Source: Motacilla alba alba
Lineage: Eukaryota > Chordata > Aves > Passeriformes > Motacillidae
Assembly (NCBI RefSeq): GCF_015832195.1
Contig: NC_052027.1
Location: 15,372,149 to 15,436,148, forward strand
Direction of reading: 5' to 3'
Length of the DNA stretch: 64,000 bases
Shown: in pieces, positions 63,801 through 64,000 of the stretch
How positions within the stretch are numbered: position 1 is the stretch's first letter
Layout of the letters: each line of letters starts with the position of its first letter
Notes under the pieces: generated by a model
Databases searched by the model: none
What the model saw: only the letters and a program-made list of their open reading frames with translations
What the model was told of the DNA's origin: nothing
Translations under genes and position numbers: made by a program

Positions 63801-64000
63801 GTGAATACTGAGATATAGAACTGAAAAGAACCCTCATGACAAGTGAAATACTAAAATGACTGTACAACGATTTTAGGATGAGTTAACCAGTTGCTGAAAT
63901 ACTCTGGGATTCTACCCTGAGATTCACTGCAGTGCCAGAGCAGAACATTTACCATATTCCCCAAAGCGAAGGGACTCCCACTGCTGCCACTCCACGATGC
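54839..64000 (-). CDS. STIMATE: STIM-activating enhancer (TMEM110), C-terminal part, 5' end beyond window
   Basis: Multi-pass ER membrane protein at ER-plasma membrane junctions that helps STIM1 activate store-operated calcium entry. Exons, 5' to 3': 63953-64000 (cut by the window edge), 57690-57802, 56718-56795, 55817-55966 and 54839-54955. They read [35 protein letters not shown] with a hydrophobic run [29 protein letters not shown] then [16 protein letters not shown] as a last membrane segment, a basic-acidic cytosolic tail [28 protein letters not shown], and [18 protein letters not shown] ending [11 protein letters not shown]. Stop TGA 54841-54839. About 168 residues are present, roughly the C-terminal 57 percent of the human length of about 294. 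The donor of the 57690 exon is GTTGGT, weaker than its neighbours. Confidence 0.95.
59541..59886 (+). mobile_element. CR1 LINE remnant (RT-coding scrap joined to 3' end)
   Basis: TTTAGCAAGTCTTTTGACAG at about 59580 resembles the CR1 reverse-transcriptase segment for FSKAFDTV. From about 59670 the sequence follows the 3' UTR (ACCATGGAGAAATTA, GACCTGAACAACCC, TTTGAGCAAGATGTTGGATTA). Most of the element between is missing, so it is an internally deleted, old copy. Boundaries are approximate. Confidence 0.65.
61290..61455 (+). mobile_element. CR1 LINE internal fragment
   Basis: GAAGGCTCCAGGGCGACCTT, ATTGCAGCATTTCAGTACCTG and AGAGGACAAGGGGGAATGGCTG match the well-known CR1 3' region in plus orientation. 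It is truncated at both ends. Confidence 0.7.

Larger units (their letters stand above)
57803..63952 (-). other. STIMATE intron with CR1 fragments, no gene seen
   Basis: Roughly 6.1 kb intron between the cut exon and the DPLQC exon. It contains two plus-oriented CR1 remnants, listed separately. No other exon or repeat was recognised. Confidence 0.6.

Overview
The window is nuclear DNA of a bird, most likely a passerine. It has spliced vertebrate genes with long introns, fragments of CR1 LINEs (the main avian retrotransposon), and a degraded tRNA-Ile-headed SINE with a CR1-like tail, a type known from passerine genomes. No full assembly or species call is possible from the sequence alone. The gene order matches mammalian 3p21.1: inter-alpha-trypsin inhibitor heavy chain genes, then MUSTN1, then STIMATE (TMEM110).

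Layout. 1-180: CpG-dense edge, probably the promoter of an off-window gene. 1029-20874 (+): an ITIH3-type (ITIH1/ITIH3 class) heavy-chain gene, 21 coding exons, 889 residues in the core model, plus two optional in-frame candidate exons. 21190-24480: intergenic. 24724-41833 (-): ITIH4, 23 coding exons, 876 residues. 41900-44850: intergenic, with a GC-rich minisatellite. 45076-48281 (-): MUSTN1, 3 coding exons, 78 residues. 48620-50990: no gene seen. 50990-54838: probable long 3' UTR of STIMATE. 54839 to the right edge (-): the last four complete coding exons and one cut exon of STIMATE, whose 5' half lies beyond the window.

The two heavy-chain genes are convergent paralogues. Eight of their matching exons are identical in length, and splice phases agree throughout. 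Both encode secreted plasma proteins with signal peptide, VIT domain, VWA domain with an intact MIDAS motif, and a heavy-chain C-terminal domain. The + gene keeps the Asp-Pro-His-Phe processing site, where heavy chains are cut and esterified to chondroitin sulfate or hyaluronan. The - gene lacks it and instead has an arginine-rich linker made of five short symmetric exons, as expected of ITIH4. Both genes have an HNF1-like site close upstream of the start codon, fitting liver expression. MUSTN1 has a TATA box and, about 200 bases further up, a perfect MEF2-type site, fitting muscle expression. STIMATE and MUSTN1 are in tandem with splice phases that would allow an in-frame read-through transcript.

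I found no sign of an undescribed multi-gene system. The more unusual points are the mixed ITIH1/ITIH3 character of the + gene, the optional linker exons, the nested CR1/SINE, the 40-bp minisatellite and an exact 42-bp tandem duplication. All exon models come from reading splice signals and phases by eye, without alignment or transcripts.
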